Both the position numbers and the translations under genes were made by a program. The notes under the pieces were generated by a model. The model made no database searches. It was not told where the DNA came from and was given only the letters and a program-made list of their open reading frames with translations. Positions 46,457-58,524 of a stretch of DNA of 64,000 nt are shown in pieces. The stretch comes from Phanerodontia chrysosporium. Its lineage: Eukaryota > Basidiomycota > Agaricomycetes > Polyporales > Phanerochaetaceae. The number at the start of each line of letters is the position of its first letter. Position 1 is the first letter of the stretch. The stretch is from contig MJGA01000024.1 in the NCBI GenBank assembly GCA_001910725.1, positions 124,001 through 188,000 of the forward strand. Direction: 5' to 3'.

Positions 46457-47417
46457 TATTTGCACGAAGCGATGATACGGGCTTGTTGCTAGCGCAAGTG
46501 CGTGTGTAGAAAGCGGCGGTTCTCGGTATGCCTACATGCCATAAGATAGACGTTATCAGTTAAGATACGAAGGAGGAGAGGGTTCTCGCTCGGGCGAGGC
46601 CTACAAAGCATCTACGACAGGAATTCGGAATTTCTCCGCGTAAACAAGCGAACTTATTCGACTTGCTCATGTGCCGAGAGTGTAGCAAGAGACATGCTGT
46701 AGTGCGTGATATTCATGTGACAGGTCGGTTCGTCTGACATAACGTCGGATCTGTCGTCGGGATGAATTCGGTTGTAATCTTCGGAAAAGAGGGTGCATAC
46801 CTGATAGAAGAAGGCGGCAGCTATACTACCAATACATTGTACATCAAAGCGCTGCCAGTTCAGCAGACGACCTGAGCGTGCCTAAACGACAGGTGTTCTT
46901 CCAGATGGCGAGCTGCACGATGCAGTGAAAATCCTTACTTCCGGGAAACACGCATAAGCTCCTGTTCTCAGGACTTAGCAAGTGTCTTTATAGACCTGTC
47001 CAAGCCGTTCAATTCATGACGTTAGAATCATTGCAGGCAGGTAGGCAGGGACGACTGCAGAGCGACATAGTGGGGTGGCAAAATGCGCAGACACTCGACT
47101 GGTCCGGAGGACGGTCGGTCCACCGGTGATCCCCGGAGCCTTTGTGGCGTGTATTGATCCGCGCCCGGACCTCGCCTCCTTTTTCTTTCTGTGAAGCCCC
47201 TGTCTGTAGTCATTCGACATTTCGCAATGGTATTATGGACAGGGAACCGTCGTGATGCTCGAGGATTACGTGACGGAGCCCGCGTGCACGTCGATCTGCA
47301 TTTATTTGAAACGCTCTATATAACGTGGGTCCCGTCTGAGTTTAATATTCCACAGAGTTGATGTTGACCACCCGTTCATAGGAGTATACTTCTGTTCACG
47401 TTTCAGCGCGATACTAA

Positions 47418-47663
47418 GTGACCCCAGGCTTGTGCAGTAATGTACATCACCCATGTGCCGCAATCGCTGCAGACATTGTCGTGCTCGTCTTGACATGGGT
47501 AAAGTTGTTTAGGCACTACCAAGAAATGCGGTGCCTTGGGCTCGGCGCATCCATCTCATACATCTTGCTCCGAGACGGCGCGTCGCGAACGTTTGCACAC
47601 TTATCAAGCGGACAAGCTGATGAGCTCTGTTCAGGGACGTTCTACTTCATGTACGTTCGTTAA
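47418..47663 (+). pseudogene. DUF6533 membrane protein, copy 3, fragment
   Basis: Only the late helix block of the family is readable: CAAIAADIVVLVLTWVKLFR, then HYQEMRCLGLGASISYILLR and DGA, matching copies 1 and 4 (IAADALVLVLTWAKSFRQFR in copy 4). No DUF6533 core upstream and no tail downstream were found. Same strand as copy 4, about 1.1 kb before it. Confidence 0.6.
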
Positions 47664-48768
47664 CGTCGTTATGACGCGGTCATTCCTGCTGATGCGCGGT
47701 GCAAACAGGGCACTGCTCCCGCTGAACGCGCTCCCACTGCTTGCATTTCCTTCGAGCACCACTCAAGTGTGTCTTCTGCCTCTTATCACAACAACGGCGA
47801 GTCAAGTGTGCCCCAGGTCAAGGCGATGCCGTTCTTCAAATGCCTTGTCAGTACTTCACACGCATCAATCTTTCCCCGCTCATAGCCGGCGAACCCTGTC
47901 TGCCAGCCGTCGCTACTGGCGCAGCACTTTGTGCTCAACCTACGCCAGGTCGCGCAGGGGCCCGTGGCGGGTGGGCCCTCTGTGTGCACGGCGTTGCGGC
48001 TGGCGTTGCCACCTCCGTGTTCAAGAGAGGCGTCTTTGGTAGCGGTAGAGATTTTAGTGGCACTGTTACAAAACCCCTGACGACAACCGGCCTAAGTCGG
48101 AAAAGCCAAAATGCATAGCTTCACAAATGCTATTGGCTCATGGTGTCCACGGTTAGGGGTCTACCGGGTCCCATGTGGATTCGGGGTCCGCTGATGCAGG
48201 AGCCAGCAGGCGCTCCAGTACGCTTCTCCATGTCACCCGACGCAGTCAGGAACAAGTCAAAGTTGCTCAATTCCGACTCCGAGTCGGCCTCTTTACGCCT
48301 ACTTCGGCCTCTTTGAACAAAACAAGAACTCTATCCCTCCGAGTCCGCCTAGGTGCAATCGTGATGGGCCGTTATCTCATGTTTCACACAGCTCCGTCTC
48401 GAAGCGTCCTATTCCTTGGTGATAGCTTTAACATGGCAAAGGTAAAGCTCATACGATTTCCGAATGTCTAGCTATGTATCTGACTGCGAGATGCTAGCAT
48501 GTTGACAGCCAACGACCCATAGAAGGGTGAACGGACGTAGAGACCGTCTAAAGCTTCGAGCGATCAACCTACAGGCCTCAGTCGGCTGGCAGGCGGTCTC
48601 ACGTCTATCAGCGCTCACGTCCTCTCGTGATGCGCGCGCGCAATGCTCGAAAGGCGGCCCTGTTCTCGCCCCTCGCGGAATGTACCCCTCGAGTATATAT
48701 TGCCCTTCGATGCCAACCCCGCGCTCCGCTCGACGGCCTGGCTTTCCCGCGAACGCACTGCAGGCAAC
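47664..48768. other. Intergenic
   Basis: 1.1 kb with no recognised gene. Contains the palindrome CCGACTCCGAGTCGG at 48273-48287 and a short repeated TCGGCCTCTTT just after it. It is the promoter side of DUF6533 copy 4. Confidence 0.5.
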
Positions 48769-50521
48769 ATGTCCCAGTCAGACGAGTGGCAAGAAGAGAT
48801 ACAGGTGCTCAAGGTGATGTACGTATCCTCCGCCTGCGCCGTCCCAACGTTGACGCGACATTGCCACTCGCAGCCAGACGACCAGTTGCGTGGATTACTC
48901 GGTAGCTTGTGCGTGTCGGTTGTGCAATTCTATGGAAAGCACGGCTGATCTTGTCTCCAGGTGTGGTCTTGTACGAGTTCATCATCACGTTCGACCAAGA
49001 GGTCGCCGTGGTATGGAGAAGAAAGTTCACTGCAACGTCGCTACTGCTACTCGGCATAAGGTGGCTTATGATTCTGAGTCCGATTTCGGAAATTATACCC
49101 TGGCCGTTGTCATGGTGTAAGTCTATGTTCTGCAGAAGTATTACCAAGTAAAAGCTGACTAGCCGTCCTTCAGATATACTCTACGTACTTCTGTGCCATA
49201 CCTTCTGACTTAGACCGTCTGCTATCAGGTGTAGCCCGACGTACGTGTTGAACACGGCACTTTACATTGCTGTGACAGCGCTGCTCGCAGGTAGACTTCC
49301 ATTCCTATGTACCACGACTCTCGCTCATGATCGATCTGCACAGTATTTTCGGCACTGCGTGTCTACGCCCTCTGGCAGGCGTCGCGGCTGAGATACCTCT
49401 TTACGGGCGCCGTTCTCATACTTGCAGTGGTACCGGTTGGGACGAACACTGTGCGCGTGTCTCTCTTACGCCTCGATCTGTGCTAACTCCCTACAGTTTG
49501 GTCTAGTGAATACGGTGGCATTAAACGAATACATCCCTCCAGTAGTCGTTTGTACCGACTACCTCGATGTACCGGAGAAATTGAATGAAGAGTTCGTATT
49601 CGCACTCCCTTCTACCTCTATCTCCACGCTGACACCACCGTAGCCGTGCGTACGCCCATTCTATAGGGCATTATGGACCTTTATCTGATGCTCGCGCAGT
49701 GCTCTACTTCACTCGCAGTAGCGCCATTGCTGCAGACGCTCTTGTGCTTGTTCTGACGTGGGCAAAATCCTTCCGCCAGTTCCGCGAGATGCAGCGGCTG
49801 CATCTTGCATCGTCAGTCACGATTGTGCTTCTCCGTGATGGTGCGACCTTTGCTCCCACTGCCTTACGACCTAGAGCTCACGAACCGTTGGTGCAGGAAC
49901 CGCTTACTTCGTGTAAGTCGGCTAGCTTAACGCTAGAGTGCAGGAGCTGAGAACGTCCCTCTCTGCAGTGCCCTCCTGATCATGAACATCCTGCTACTGG
50001 TCACGTTCACGGCCAGTGGCCTCAGTGAGGTAAGATTGTCATCGTGCCCTTGTGAATTTACGCCATCTGATCATCCTACTCAGGGCGGCGACATCGCGAC
50101 GTTTCTGCTCGCTATGGTGCGCTCTCTCCGTTTTCCCTCGCTCTCGGGCCGGATGACAAGTCCATAATCTGGACAGCCCCCGGTGCTTGTGCAGCGCTTT
50201 ATGCTGAATCTACGGCAGCTCAACACCGCTGCCGACGCAAGTGACACGGACACTCGTGCAGTGGTGCGCTCGTCGGTCGACTTTGCGACGCCGGCGTCAG
50301 ACTTCCTCGGCAACATCGGCGCGCCGCTTGACCACAGCGGATCGACGCTCATGTATGGCGACTCGGAGTACGATCACGAGGCTTACGCTGATGAGGGGTA
50401 CGCGTTGGGTCACGCGGAAGAGGTGCACGACAGCCCAGACACGGAAAAGCGCATTGGTGGTGCATCGTCGAATCACGATGGCGTTGACGTTCCTGAGCCC
50501 TCAGAATTGAACATTGCATAG
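48769..50521 (+). CDS. DUF6533 seven-helix membrane protein, copy 4
   Basis: Start ATG at 48769 (MSQSDEWQEEIQVLKV). Exons 48769-48818, 48874-48908, 48961-49113, then further short exons. Reading: QTTSCVDYSVA, the DUF6533 core (VVLYEFIITFDQEVAVVWRR, KFTATSLLLLGIRWLMI), CSPTYVLNTALYIAVTALLA, IFSALRVYALWQASRLRYLF, AVLILAVVPVGTNT, FGLVNTVALNEYIPPVVVC, VLYFTRSSAIAADALVLVLT, SVTIVLLRDG, LLIMNILLLVTFTASGLS, GGDIATFLLAM. The tail has PVLVQRFMLNLRQLN and DFLGNIGAPLDH, then an acidic end to 50521. The same exon plan as copy 1, on the opposite strand 23 kb away, confirms both models. Confidence 0.8.
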
Positions 50522-51351
50522 TAACTTACATGAACAGCGCTACGAAAGCTGCTGTTTGTATCAAAGTTGGAGAATGCTGTCGAGTAGTCAGCGTCTATGT
50601 TTACGCAGAATGGGTGATTTGTCAGCACCTTCGTTAGCGCCATCTTCGTGGCGCCGGTTTGATCTCAACTTTCAGGTTCATGTTCAACTCCTGACCGTAC
50701 CATGTCGGGGATTTTCTGTGCTTTCACGGTCTCAGCATGCTTGTGCATCAAATCTATTCTTTAATCTGGCTTGATATCCCCCTCAGGAGCCCCCCACTGC
50801 TCAGCCGCGCTAATTACGTGCCTGATGACAACGACACAGCCCGAAGACCGGCTCGCTTCAGACAGCGACGGAGATTCAAGTATCTTCGCCCCTGACGATC
50901 TGTAGCGATATGGGCTCTCCTTACGAGCAATACGTATGTCTTACCAGGTAAGCATTCCCACGATAGTAATCGTTGCACTTAATGACCTCGAGTATGATAT
51001 GCGACAAGGCCCTAACAGGTCACTACCATTACCATTCTCGAATTCCCTGGGCTATGTTTGCGTAATGAACGTAGGGCCTGCTGCCAATGATACAACCCCG
51101 TGACTGTGACGCACAGTACGCCTGCTAGCTTTGCCGCTCTATAAGGGTCCTTTAGGCTCACATCTTGCCGTTAGCGATTTTTATGAGAATATTGCTCCTC
51201 AAGTGACATCGGGAACGTGTACGTTTTCCGCACCTCGCCGTCCATGCTCATACTCATAAGAACTACGTCTCGTAGGTTGGATACAGCGCACCCTCGGTAC
51301 ATCTCTCGCCGTATCCACCTCATTCACACAGCTCTGTGCGAAATCTTCGTA
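50522..51351. other. Intergenic
   Basis: About 0.8 kb, no gene recognised. Confidence 0.5.
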
Positions 51352-53102
51352 ATGACGCTCCAACTACCTGCATGGTATACGTACGTTTCCATTGTGCTTG
51401 AATAAGTCTGTTTCTTATACCGGTACCCGTTCATGTTCTCCAGAACACCGACGACGCAAGTGGTTCTTGTCGGGATTACAACGTGAGCCGCGATCCACGA
51501 ATCCCGCCCTGGCTTCTTCGATTATAACCTATCTGGCGCCAGATTTGCTACTGTGGGCATGTTTTGCGCAGTCACAAATCTCGGAGCCGGAGGAACCCAA
51601 GACGTCTCCCTCTCCGACACTACGAACGGTGTTCTATATGGCATCTTTGCAGTCACAGGTCTCATCTCTGGCGCCATTAACAATAGTCAGTGCTGTTCAC
51701 ACGCTTAACCTTTGCATCGCTGAGGAAGCTTCCTAGTGCTCGGGCCCAGATGGACGCTCTTTCTCGGAACACTTGGTTACGCACTCTACGTTGGAGCGTT
51801 CTGGTGGTAGGAACCAGCACCATCGTCTATTCATCAGCAGCAGTTGATCTTTCCGCAGTTTCCAGGTGCAAGGCACTCGATGGTTCCTGATCTTGTCTGG
51901 GGCTGTACTTGGGTTTTCCGCTGCGCTTCTTTGGTCTGCTCAGGGGTCCATTATGATGAGTTATCCGCTCGAGAAGGACAAGGGCAAGGCTTTTAGTATG
52001 TTTTGGCCCTCTTCCAGCTCGGCACCTTCATCGGCTCCATCATTGCCCTTGCCATCAATATCCGCGAGGGCGGGCTCAGCGCCGTCTCGACATCGACCTA
52101 CATTGTGAGTTATACCTTATCATGTGCAGCATGCACCGCTAACTCCATGTATTTCACAGGCCTTTCTCGTCATAATCTTCGTTGGCATCGCATCGTCAAT
52201 CTTCGTATTGCCTCCACACCTCATCGTCCGCAGCGACGGCTCGATCGTCCGGCTCGACGACAAGTCCAAGGTGCATGAGGAGGCCGTCGGCATGTTCAAG
52301 CTGCTCAAGGACTGGCGCATGCTCTGCCTGCTCCCGATGTTCTTCGCCTCGAACTACTACTATGCATACCAAGGCAGCGTAAATGCCACGGTCTTCGACG
52401 GAGCGACGCGCGCGCTCAACGCTGCGCTCGAGGGCGCCGGCGCGATCGTTGGTGCGCTGATCATCGGCTTCTTCGTGCTAGACAACAAGTGGCTCTCGCG
52501 CAAGTACCGCGGATACCTCGGCCTCGCGGTAGTCGCAACCCAAGTCACTATTCTATGGTCTATCGTGCTGGCGTGGCAGGTGACCTTCGACCGCGATTAC
52601 AAGGCCGACCATGACGGCCATCTGCTCAACTACCACGACAGTAACTACGCGGGAAAGGGCGCCCTCTACTTCTTCTGTGTGTTGTCTCCTCCTCGGAGTG
52701 GCGTTCTTTCGGCATGCTGATTGGCGTCCCGCAGTCTACTTCAGCGATGCGAGCTACCAGGCGCTCGTGTACTGGATCATGTCCGCGCTGTCGAACGACC
52801 CGTTCACGCTCGCGCGCTTCGCGGGCCTGTACAAGGCCGTGCAGAGCGCAGGCAGCGCGGGCTCGTTCGGCATGGACGCCGTGCTCACGCCGCTGCTCAA
52901 CGAGCACCTCGCATGCTGGGTCATGCTCATGTTCTCGTTTATCCCGGCGTTCTTTGTCGTCCGCACGATCAAAGAGACAAACTACGACGACGAGAAGATG
53001 GCCTCTGTCGACGGTGCCCCGCACGAGCAGCAAGAGAAGGGCGAGAGCGCCTCCGAGGATTACGACAAGGTGGCAAATGGCATGTCATCAGAGCTTCCAT
53101 AG
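51352..53102 (+). CDS. UNC93-like major facilitator membrane protein, copy 1, one apparent base deletion
   Basis: UNC93-type MFS protein, probably 10-12 helices; substrate unknown. Start MTLQLPAWYT, intron, then TPTTQVVLVGITT, FATVGMFCAVTNLGAGGTQD, GVLYGIFAVTGLISGAINN, LGPRWTLFLGTLGYALYVGA, GTRWFLILSGAVLGFSAALL, WSAQGSIMMSYPLEKDKGKA, LFQLGTFIGSIIALAINIRE, DDKSKVHEEAVGMFKLLKDW, FASNYYYAYQGSVNATVFDG, GAIVGALIIGFFVLDNKWLS, SYQALVYWIMSALSNDPFTL. The tail is acidic. At 52001-52010 the sequence reads TTTTGGCCCT where copy 2 has a frame-preserving TTCTGGGCC, so one G appears to be missing, and the frame is lost between KAFSMFW and LFQLGTF. Otherwise every exon matches copy 2. Confidence 0.8.
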
Positions 53103-53915
53103 TATGAGAGCCCATAAAGACCGTCTCGGGGCCTGTACATATCCTTATTGTACATGCGTTCTTCCTGCAAGATCCGTAGCGTTGAATGAGGCTGGAGCGG
53201 ACACTCCTCCCTATCTCCCGGATGTCCATGCCTACTCCGCCATTGCTCCTTTTCGGCCCACGAAAGTCGTCGACATGGGCGTTGTTGGTTGACCTGTATG
53301 TGAACGTTGAGGTCCCGTACCACTCTGCGGCCCGGAAGTATCAACATCGCTATGCAACATTCCGAGCCAGACAGCATCGCGTGGGTAACACAACTGGCAC
53401 AATACGTTCTACATGACATCTAGGAACAAAATTTCCTTTCTAACATAGAATCCTAAAACCTCGATTCCGGCTGAGTTGCAGCCGCGCTACCCACGGTTGC
53501 AAACGTCCTGTGGCAACTGATACCCGCCTTGCCACTCTTGTGCTCGACCCTGCAACCATTGACCCTGCTTCGCACCCGTAGGAAGCCGGAATTTCTTGTC
53601 GTGCTTCTCCCGCGAAGTGAGTGCGGCATCGTCGGAGGACGTCATTCCACCATGCGCAGTACTGAGGCGGCGACACCGTGCCAGTTCACTCACAGGATCG
53701 ACAGGCTTGTGATTGTATTAGATAATGAAAAGATCCGGGATGTATTAAATCTACAATACGACATGATACGACACGGCATAGCATCAAAACATGACTCCCC
53801 TCGTAAGATTGTCCGTCAATAGCGATAGAACAACCCACAATCATGAACGTCCGTGAATACAAATGGCATGAAGAAAACAGAAAGAAGTGATGGGGTGCGG
53901 CGGACGACGTGGGGC
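53103..53915. other. Convergent spacer between the UNC93-like pair
   Basis: About 0.8 kb at the axis of the inverted pair. No gene recognised and no obvious long inverted repeat in the spacer itself. Confidence 0.5.
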
Positions 53916-55653
53916 CTACGCAGCGGGCAGCTCGGGCGTGCTCGCCTTCTCGTCGCTCTTCTCGGACGCGCCCTCCTCGAGCTGCTCGCGCTTGACGTCG
54001 TCGACGTAGACCATCTTCTCGTCCTCGTAGTTCGTCTCCTTGATCGAGCGGATGACGAAGAAGGCCGGGACGAACGAGAAGAGCATCATGGTCCAGCTCG
54101 CGAGGTGCTCGTTGAGCAGCGGCGTGAGCACGGCGTCCATGCCGAACGAGCCCGCGCTCCCCGCGCTCTGCACGGCCTTGTACAGGCCCGCGAAGCGCGC
54201 GAGCGTGAACGGGTCGTTCGACAGCGCGGACATGATCCAGTACACGAGCGCCTGGTAGCTCGCATCGCTGAAGTAGTCTGCGCAAGAAACAGGTCAGCAC
54301 GGCGGGAGCCTGACGGTTGGTCGGGGCAACCCACAGAAGAAGTAGAGCGCGCCCTTGCCCTTGTAGTTGCTGTCGTGGTAGTTGAGCAGCTGCCCGTTGT
54401 GGTCCGCCTTGTAGTTGCGGTTGAAGGTGACCTGCCACGAGAGGCCGACGGACCACACGATGATGACCTGCGACGCGACGACGGCGAGGCCGAGGTAGCC
54501 GCGGTTGCGGCGCGAGAGCCACTTGTTGTCGAGCACGAAGAAGCCGATGATCAGCGCGCCGACGATGGCACCCGCGCCCTCGAGCGCGGCGTTGAGCGCG
54601 CGCGTCGCGCCGTCGAAGACCGTCGCGTTCACGCTGCCCTGGTACGCATAGAAGTAGTTGGACGCGAAGAACATCGGGAGCAGGCAGAGCATGCGCCAGT
54701 CCTTGAGCAGCCTGAACATGCCGATCGCCTCCTCGTGCACCTTGGACTTGTCGTCGAGCCGGACGATCGTGCCGTCGCTGCGGACGACGAGGTGGGGCGA
54801 CAGCACGAGGAAGGCCGATGCGATACCGACAAAGATGATGACGAGGAACGCCTGCGCGGCCCAGTTAGCGGCGCGCGAAATCCTGGTAGTGCGAAGCAAC
54901 TCACAATGTAGGTTGACGTCGAGACGGCGCTGAGTCCGCCCTTGCGGATGTTGATGGCGAGGGCGATGATAGAACCGATGAAGGCGCCAAGCTGGAAAAT
55001 GGCCCAGAAGACACCGAAGGCCTTTCCTTTGTCTTTCTCGAGCGGGTAACTCATCATGATGGAGCCCTGCGCGGACCAGAGCATCGCAGCCGTGAAACCG
55101 AGGACGGCACCAGCGAAAATGAGGAACCAGCGCGTGCCCTGCACCTGGAAGCTACAGACAGCCGACATGAACAAATGTGGAAAAGGGGAGTCAGATGACG
55201 CATGCGTACCACCAGAGCGCGCCAACGTAGAGGGCGTAGCCGAGCGTACCGAAGAAGAGCGTCCACCGAGGTCCGAGCACTGGATGCGCGGCGTCAGCGA
55301 CACGGACGCTGCGCGCGGGGAAAAGAGGCTCACCGTTGTTGATACCGCCGGAAATGAGACCAGTGACGGCGAACATGCCGTAGAGGACACCGTTCGAGGT
55401 GTCCGAGAGGGAGACGTCCTGGGTACCTCCAGCGCCGAGGTTGGAGACCGCACTGAACATGCCCACGGTCGCGAAGCTGGCACCGACGATGAGTACGGGC
55501 ACGCAGAGAACAGGTTGGTGGGACTCACCAGGTGATGCCGACGAGGACCACCTGCGTCATAGGCGTCCTGTGCGGCGGCGGCAGTCAGCAACGGGACGGC
55601 GGGGCGCGCGCCATGACAACGTACGTGTACCACGCGGGGAGCGAGACCTTCAT
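53916..55653 (-). CDS. UNC93-like major facilitator membrane protein, copy 2
   Basis: Intact partner of copy 1, arranged tail to tail with it. Start ATG at 55653 (MKVSLPAWYT), intron, TPMTQVVLVGITC, FATVGMFSAVSNLGAGGTQD, GVLYGMFAVTGLISGGINN, LGPRWTLFFGTLGYALYVGA, FQVQGTRWFLIFAGAVLGFT, AMLWSAQGSIMMSYPLEKDK, VFWAIFQLGAFIGSIIALAI, AFLVIIFVGIASAFLVLSPH, DDKSKVHEEAIGMFRLLKDW, NATVFDGATRALNAALEGAG, YFSDASYQALVYWIMSALSN, FGMDAVLTPLLNEHLASW. About 460 residues over roughly seven exons. Several exons, such as DPFTLARFAGLYKAVQSAGS, are identical to copy 1. The coding sequence is noticeably more GC-rich than copy 1 at silent positions. Confidence 0.86.
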
Positions 55654-57886
55654 GGCGGGTGACAGCGAGAGCTTGCTCGTCGGGGGAGAAGGGCGGGCGG
55701 GCGGGGGGCGGGGGCAGCCTGCACGAACCGCGGTGGCGAGGACAGGCCGCGATACTTATAGTGTGCGCGCGAAGGTGATAGGAGGGCGACGAACCGAACT
55801 CATGCTGAACATTTTGTTCGCAAGGTGTGCACACTGTCGCCTTCCGGAACTGCAGATGGACGCCCGCGTAATTCGCAAATGGGCCCGCGGGGGCGTATTC
55901 GATCACCAAGATAAAGATCTGATGTCCGTGCCTAGCTAGCGTCGCTCTCCGCCGCCGCGCGCTCGAGCCCGCTTGGCCCCCTCCGTGTTCGTGTGCCGGC
56001 CTCCTCGACCGCGTCCGCCCGCGCGAGTCCCACAGCCTGTGCATTGCCCCGCACGGCTGCCCCAGGCCGGCCCCGCTGAAACGGCCGCGCCGCGCTGCCT
56101 GCCGGGGCCACGCCCATCAGCATGCAGCGCGATATGCGCGGCGAGATACACACCTGCCGCGTTTGCAGCAGCCATGCTCCATGCCCATATACGCTTGCCT
56201 GCGCGATCTGCGGCGTGCACGCTCCCCACACAGGAAGCGGCACCGGCCCATGTGATGCAAACCCTAATCTTGCGGAGCAGCCGAAGCGCCAGCGGCACCA
56301 CCTGCGACGGCGACGTCCCAGCCTCTGCGCACGCCCTGCGCTGCCGACGTTGCTCGTGTCGCTGGACCATGCACACGACAGCGACGCGGGAGCTGTTCAG
56401 GTCGTATGGGCTGTCCCCGCCGCGCTTGCTCGACACCCTGTGTGTCAGGATCACCATCAAAGGCCTCCACATGGGAGCGTTGCTGCGAGGGTCAGCTGTT
56501 ATCGACCACTGGCGACCCCCGAGGATAGTCTCAGAAGCCACAAGCCTGTTTGCTCCAGATCCCATGTGGAGGATATGCCGAGGCGGTCACGGTCTGTCTC
56601 CTCCTTAGGGGACGTGCGCGGCCGGTGCCCGCTTTCGGAGAGCGACGCTCGCTGAGAGATAACCGGGAGAAGCAGGCAATGTACGCGGGAACGAACTCTG
56701 TCATACTGAAGAGCAGCAGAGCGAAGCGGGCTCAGAGCAGGTGCTGCATATCGCGCAGAGCGCATGCTGCTCGCGATACCGCACGGCCATCGTAAGTCGG
56801 CAGGCGACGACCTTCGGGTGTGTCTGATTGACCGCTTGGCGCATTACAGACAAGGGCGTATGGCTCGTTGTAGCCTGCGCCGACGACGATATGGAGCAGT
56901 GTACCTGTACCTGGATCCCTCGACGCGGCCCTAGATATTCCTGGTGATGCCTCCGTTTTCGCGGACGAGGAGGTGACGATAGACTGTAACTGAACGCATG
57001 GGCGCAAGCCCACGCATGCATTACCCATCGAGTTCGGCTGCAGGGAGGCGACGGCTGGTGTTGACTGTCCTCTTGACCGCATGGTGCCAGATTCCAGGCA
57101 CATTACAGCGCGGATATCCTTCAAATTGAGCGAGTCAAAATCGAAATCAGCTAGCTCGTTGCAGTCTCGGAGGCTCGGAACGGAGGGTTCACCAGCGCAG
57201 GGTGGTAGGCTGTGCCAGATGGAGCCACAGCATGTGCTGCAGAGGGGTGTCAGCAAGGCCTATCAGAGTCACCCAATGCTTAGCTTGCAGCCAATGGCCA
57301 TTCGCACGGCAATGAGACACAGGTCGAGGTACCTCTGTCCAAGTTCCTCCTCCCGCTTCGTCGTTCAGTAAGTCGAGAACCCCGCTGCGCAGAAGATCAC
57401 GACAGCTCAGTCGTCCAAAGATTGCTAAATGCAACACGAAACAGATCAGGATTTCCTTCCGTGGAGGAGCAAGCGATCCAGGATCGACGGCGCGACTAGC
57501 AGGCGCATCCGCGTCTGACTGCGCCTCCTCGCGCACGGCGGCCGACGCTACCGCAGGCTGCGCGGCGCGCCGAGCTCCTAGCTGGCTGGGCCGGCACCGC
57601 ACACTAACGAAGTCTCGGACCTCGATCGAAACACCGGCTGCGCGCGGACTTGCACGGTCTGCGAGCGAAGAGGGCGGGCGATCAATGACATCGACGGCGG
57701 AGGCCCCTGTGCTGGGGGCTGCGTCCAAGCACCAGAAGCATGACGCCGTCCCGCGGGCACGAGCAGAGACGTTGACGATGCTCTGCACGGTCATGGTCTT
57801 CGTGAGGATATGCCAGCTTCTTTGCACAGGGGCATTGATCTTTTCTGCGCGAACCCCCGACGAGCCTGTGCCGCCTTCTCTGCGCA
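55654..57886. other. Unassigned GC-rich region
   Basis: 2.2 kb without a gene I can defend. Minus-strand open frames at 55936-56565, 56732-57256 and 57189-57887 include some natural-looking segments (for example SLRDCNELADFDFDSLNLKD, then IRAVMC at about 57080-57165, and IVVGAGYNEPYALVC at about 56845-56890) but no known domain and no consistent splice chain. Could hold a lineage-specific gene or a relic. Confidence 0.4.
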
Positions 57887-57888
57887 TA

Positions 57889-57914
57889 CTATCACTGGCC
57901 CCTGCTTTATAAAA
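57889..57914 (+). repeat. Left terminal inverted repeat of the MITE-like element
   Basis: CTATCACTGGCCCCTG followed by CTTTATAAAA; pairs with 58525-58568 on the opposite strand. Confidence 0.7.
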
Positions 57915-58524
57915 ACTTGAGAGTAGAGGTCACTGCAACTCACTGGCCCGAATCTCGTTGGCGGTCTTAGACAGGTCGACAGATGCACGTCTTGCCTACC
58001 TCTAGATTTTTTGTTTGTATTTTTCCAGGCCTGTCGAAGGGCAGCGGATGCGATCCGGTGCAAAAAGTGGTCGTGGCCCTGCTTTATAAATTCTGTGACG
58101 AGCCGGTCACAGCCAATGCCGCGCTGCCGGACGGTCTCCTGGCCGTCGACGTCACCTCGTTTGATCAAGCGGAGGTCGAAATTGTCACGCTTTCCTCGTC
58201 CAGATGTAACGCTTTCATGCCATTCTTCCTCTGTAGACGGGCACAACACGGGAACGTCGTTATAAAGCTGGCTTCATGTTCTGAGCATGCATACCAACCT
58301 ACCATACACTTCTGGGAACATCTCAACCACAGGATCTGACTGGATCTGTCCATCAAATCCCGTTTCCGTCGCATTTTGGACCGCTTCAGACTGTCTACAA
58401 AAAGCCATCCTCGTCTACCTGCTGAAACTCTCAACATATTGGTGTCTATCGATAGGTACTGCGTGTATGCAGTCCCAAAAATAATCCCACCTGCTTGAGG
58501 TAGACGTAGAGACTGCTAACCCAA

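Larger units (their letters stand above)
46037..47417. other. AA9 upstream region
   Basis: 1.4 kb without a supported gene. Contains the AA9 promoter elements listed separately. Confidence 0.5.

Noticed and set aside
53853..54911. 352-codon open frame on the plus strand
   Set aside because: Antisense to UNC93 copy 2; its Arg/Val/Asp-rich translation is the usual shadow of GC-rich coding sequence.
54629..56044. 471-codon open frame on the minus strand
   Set aside because: Runs through introns of UNC93 copy 2 and is mostly out of frame with the conserved exons.
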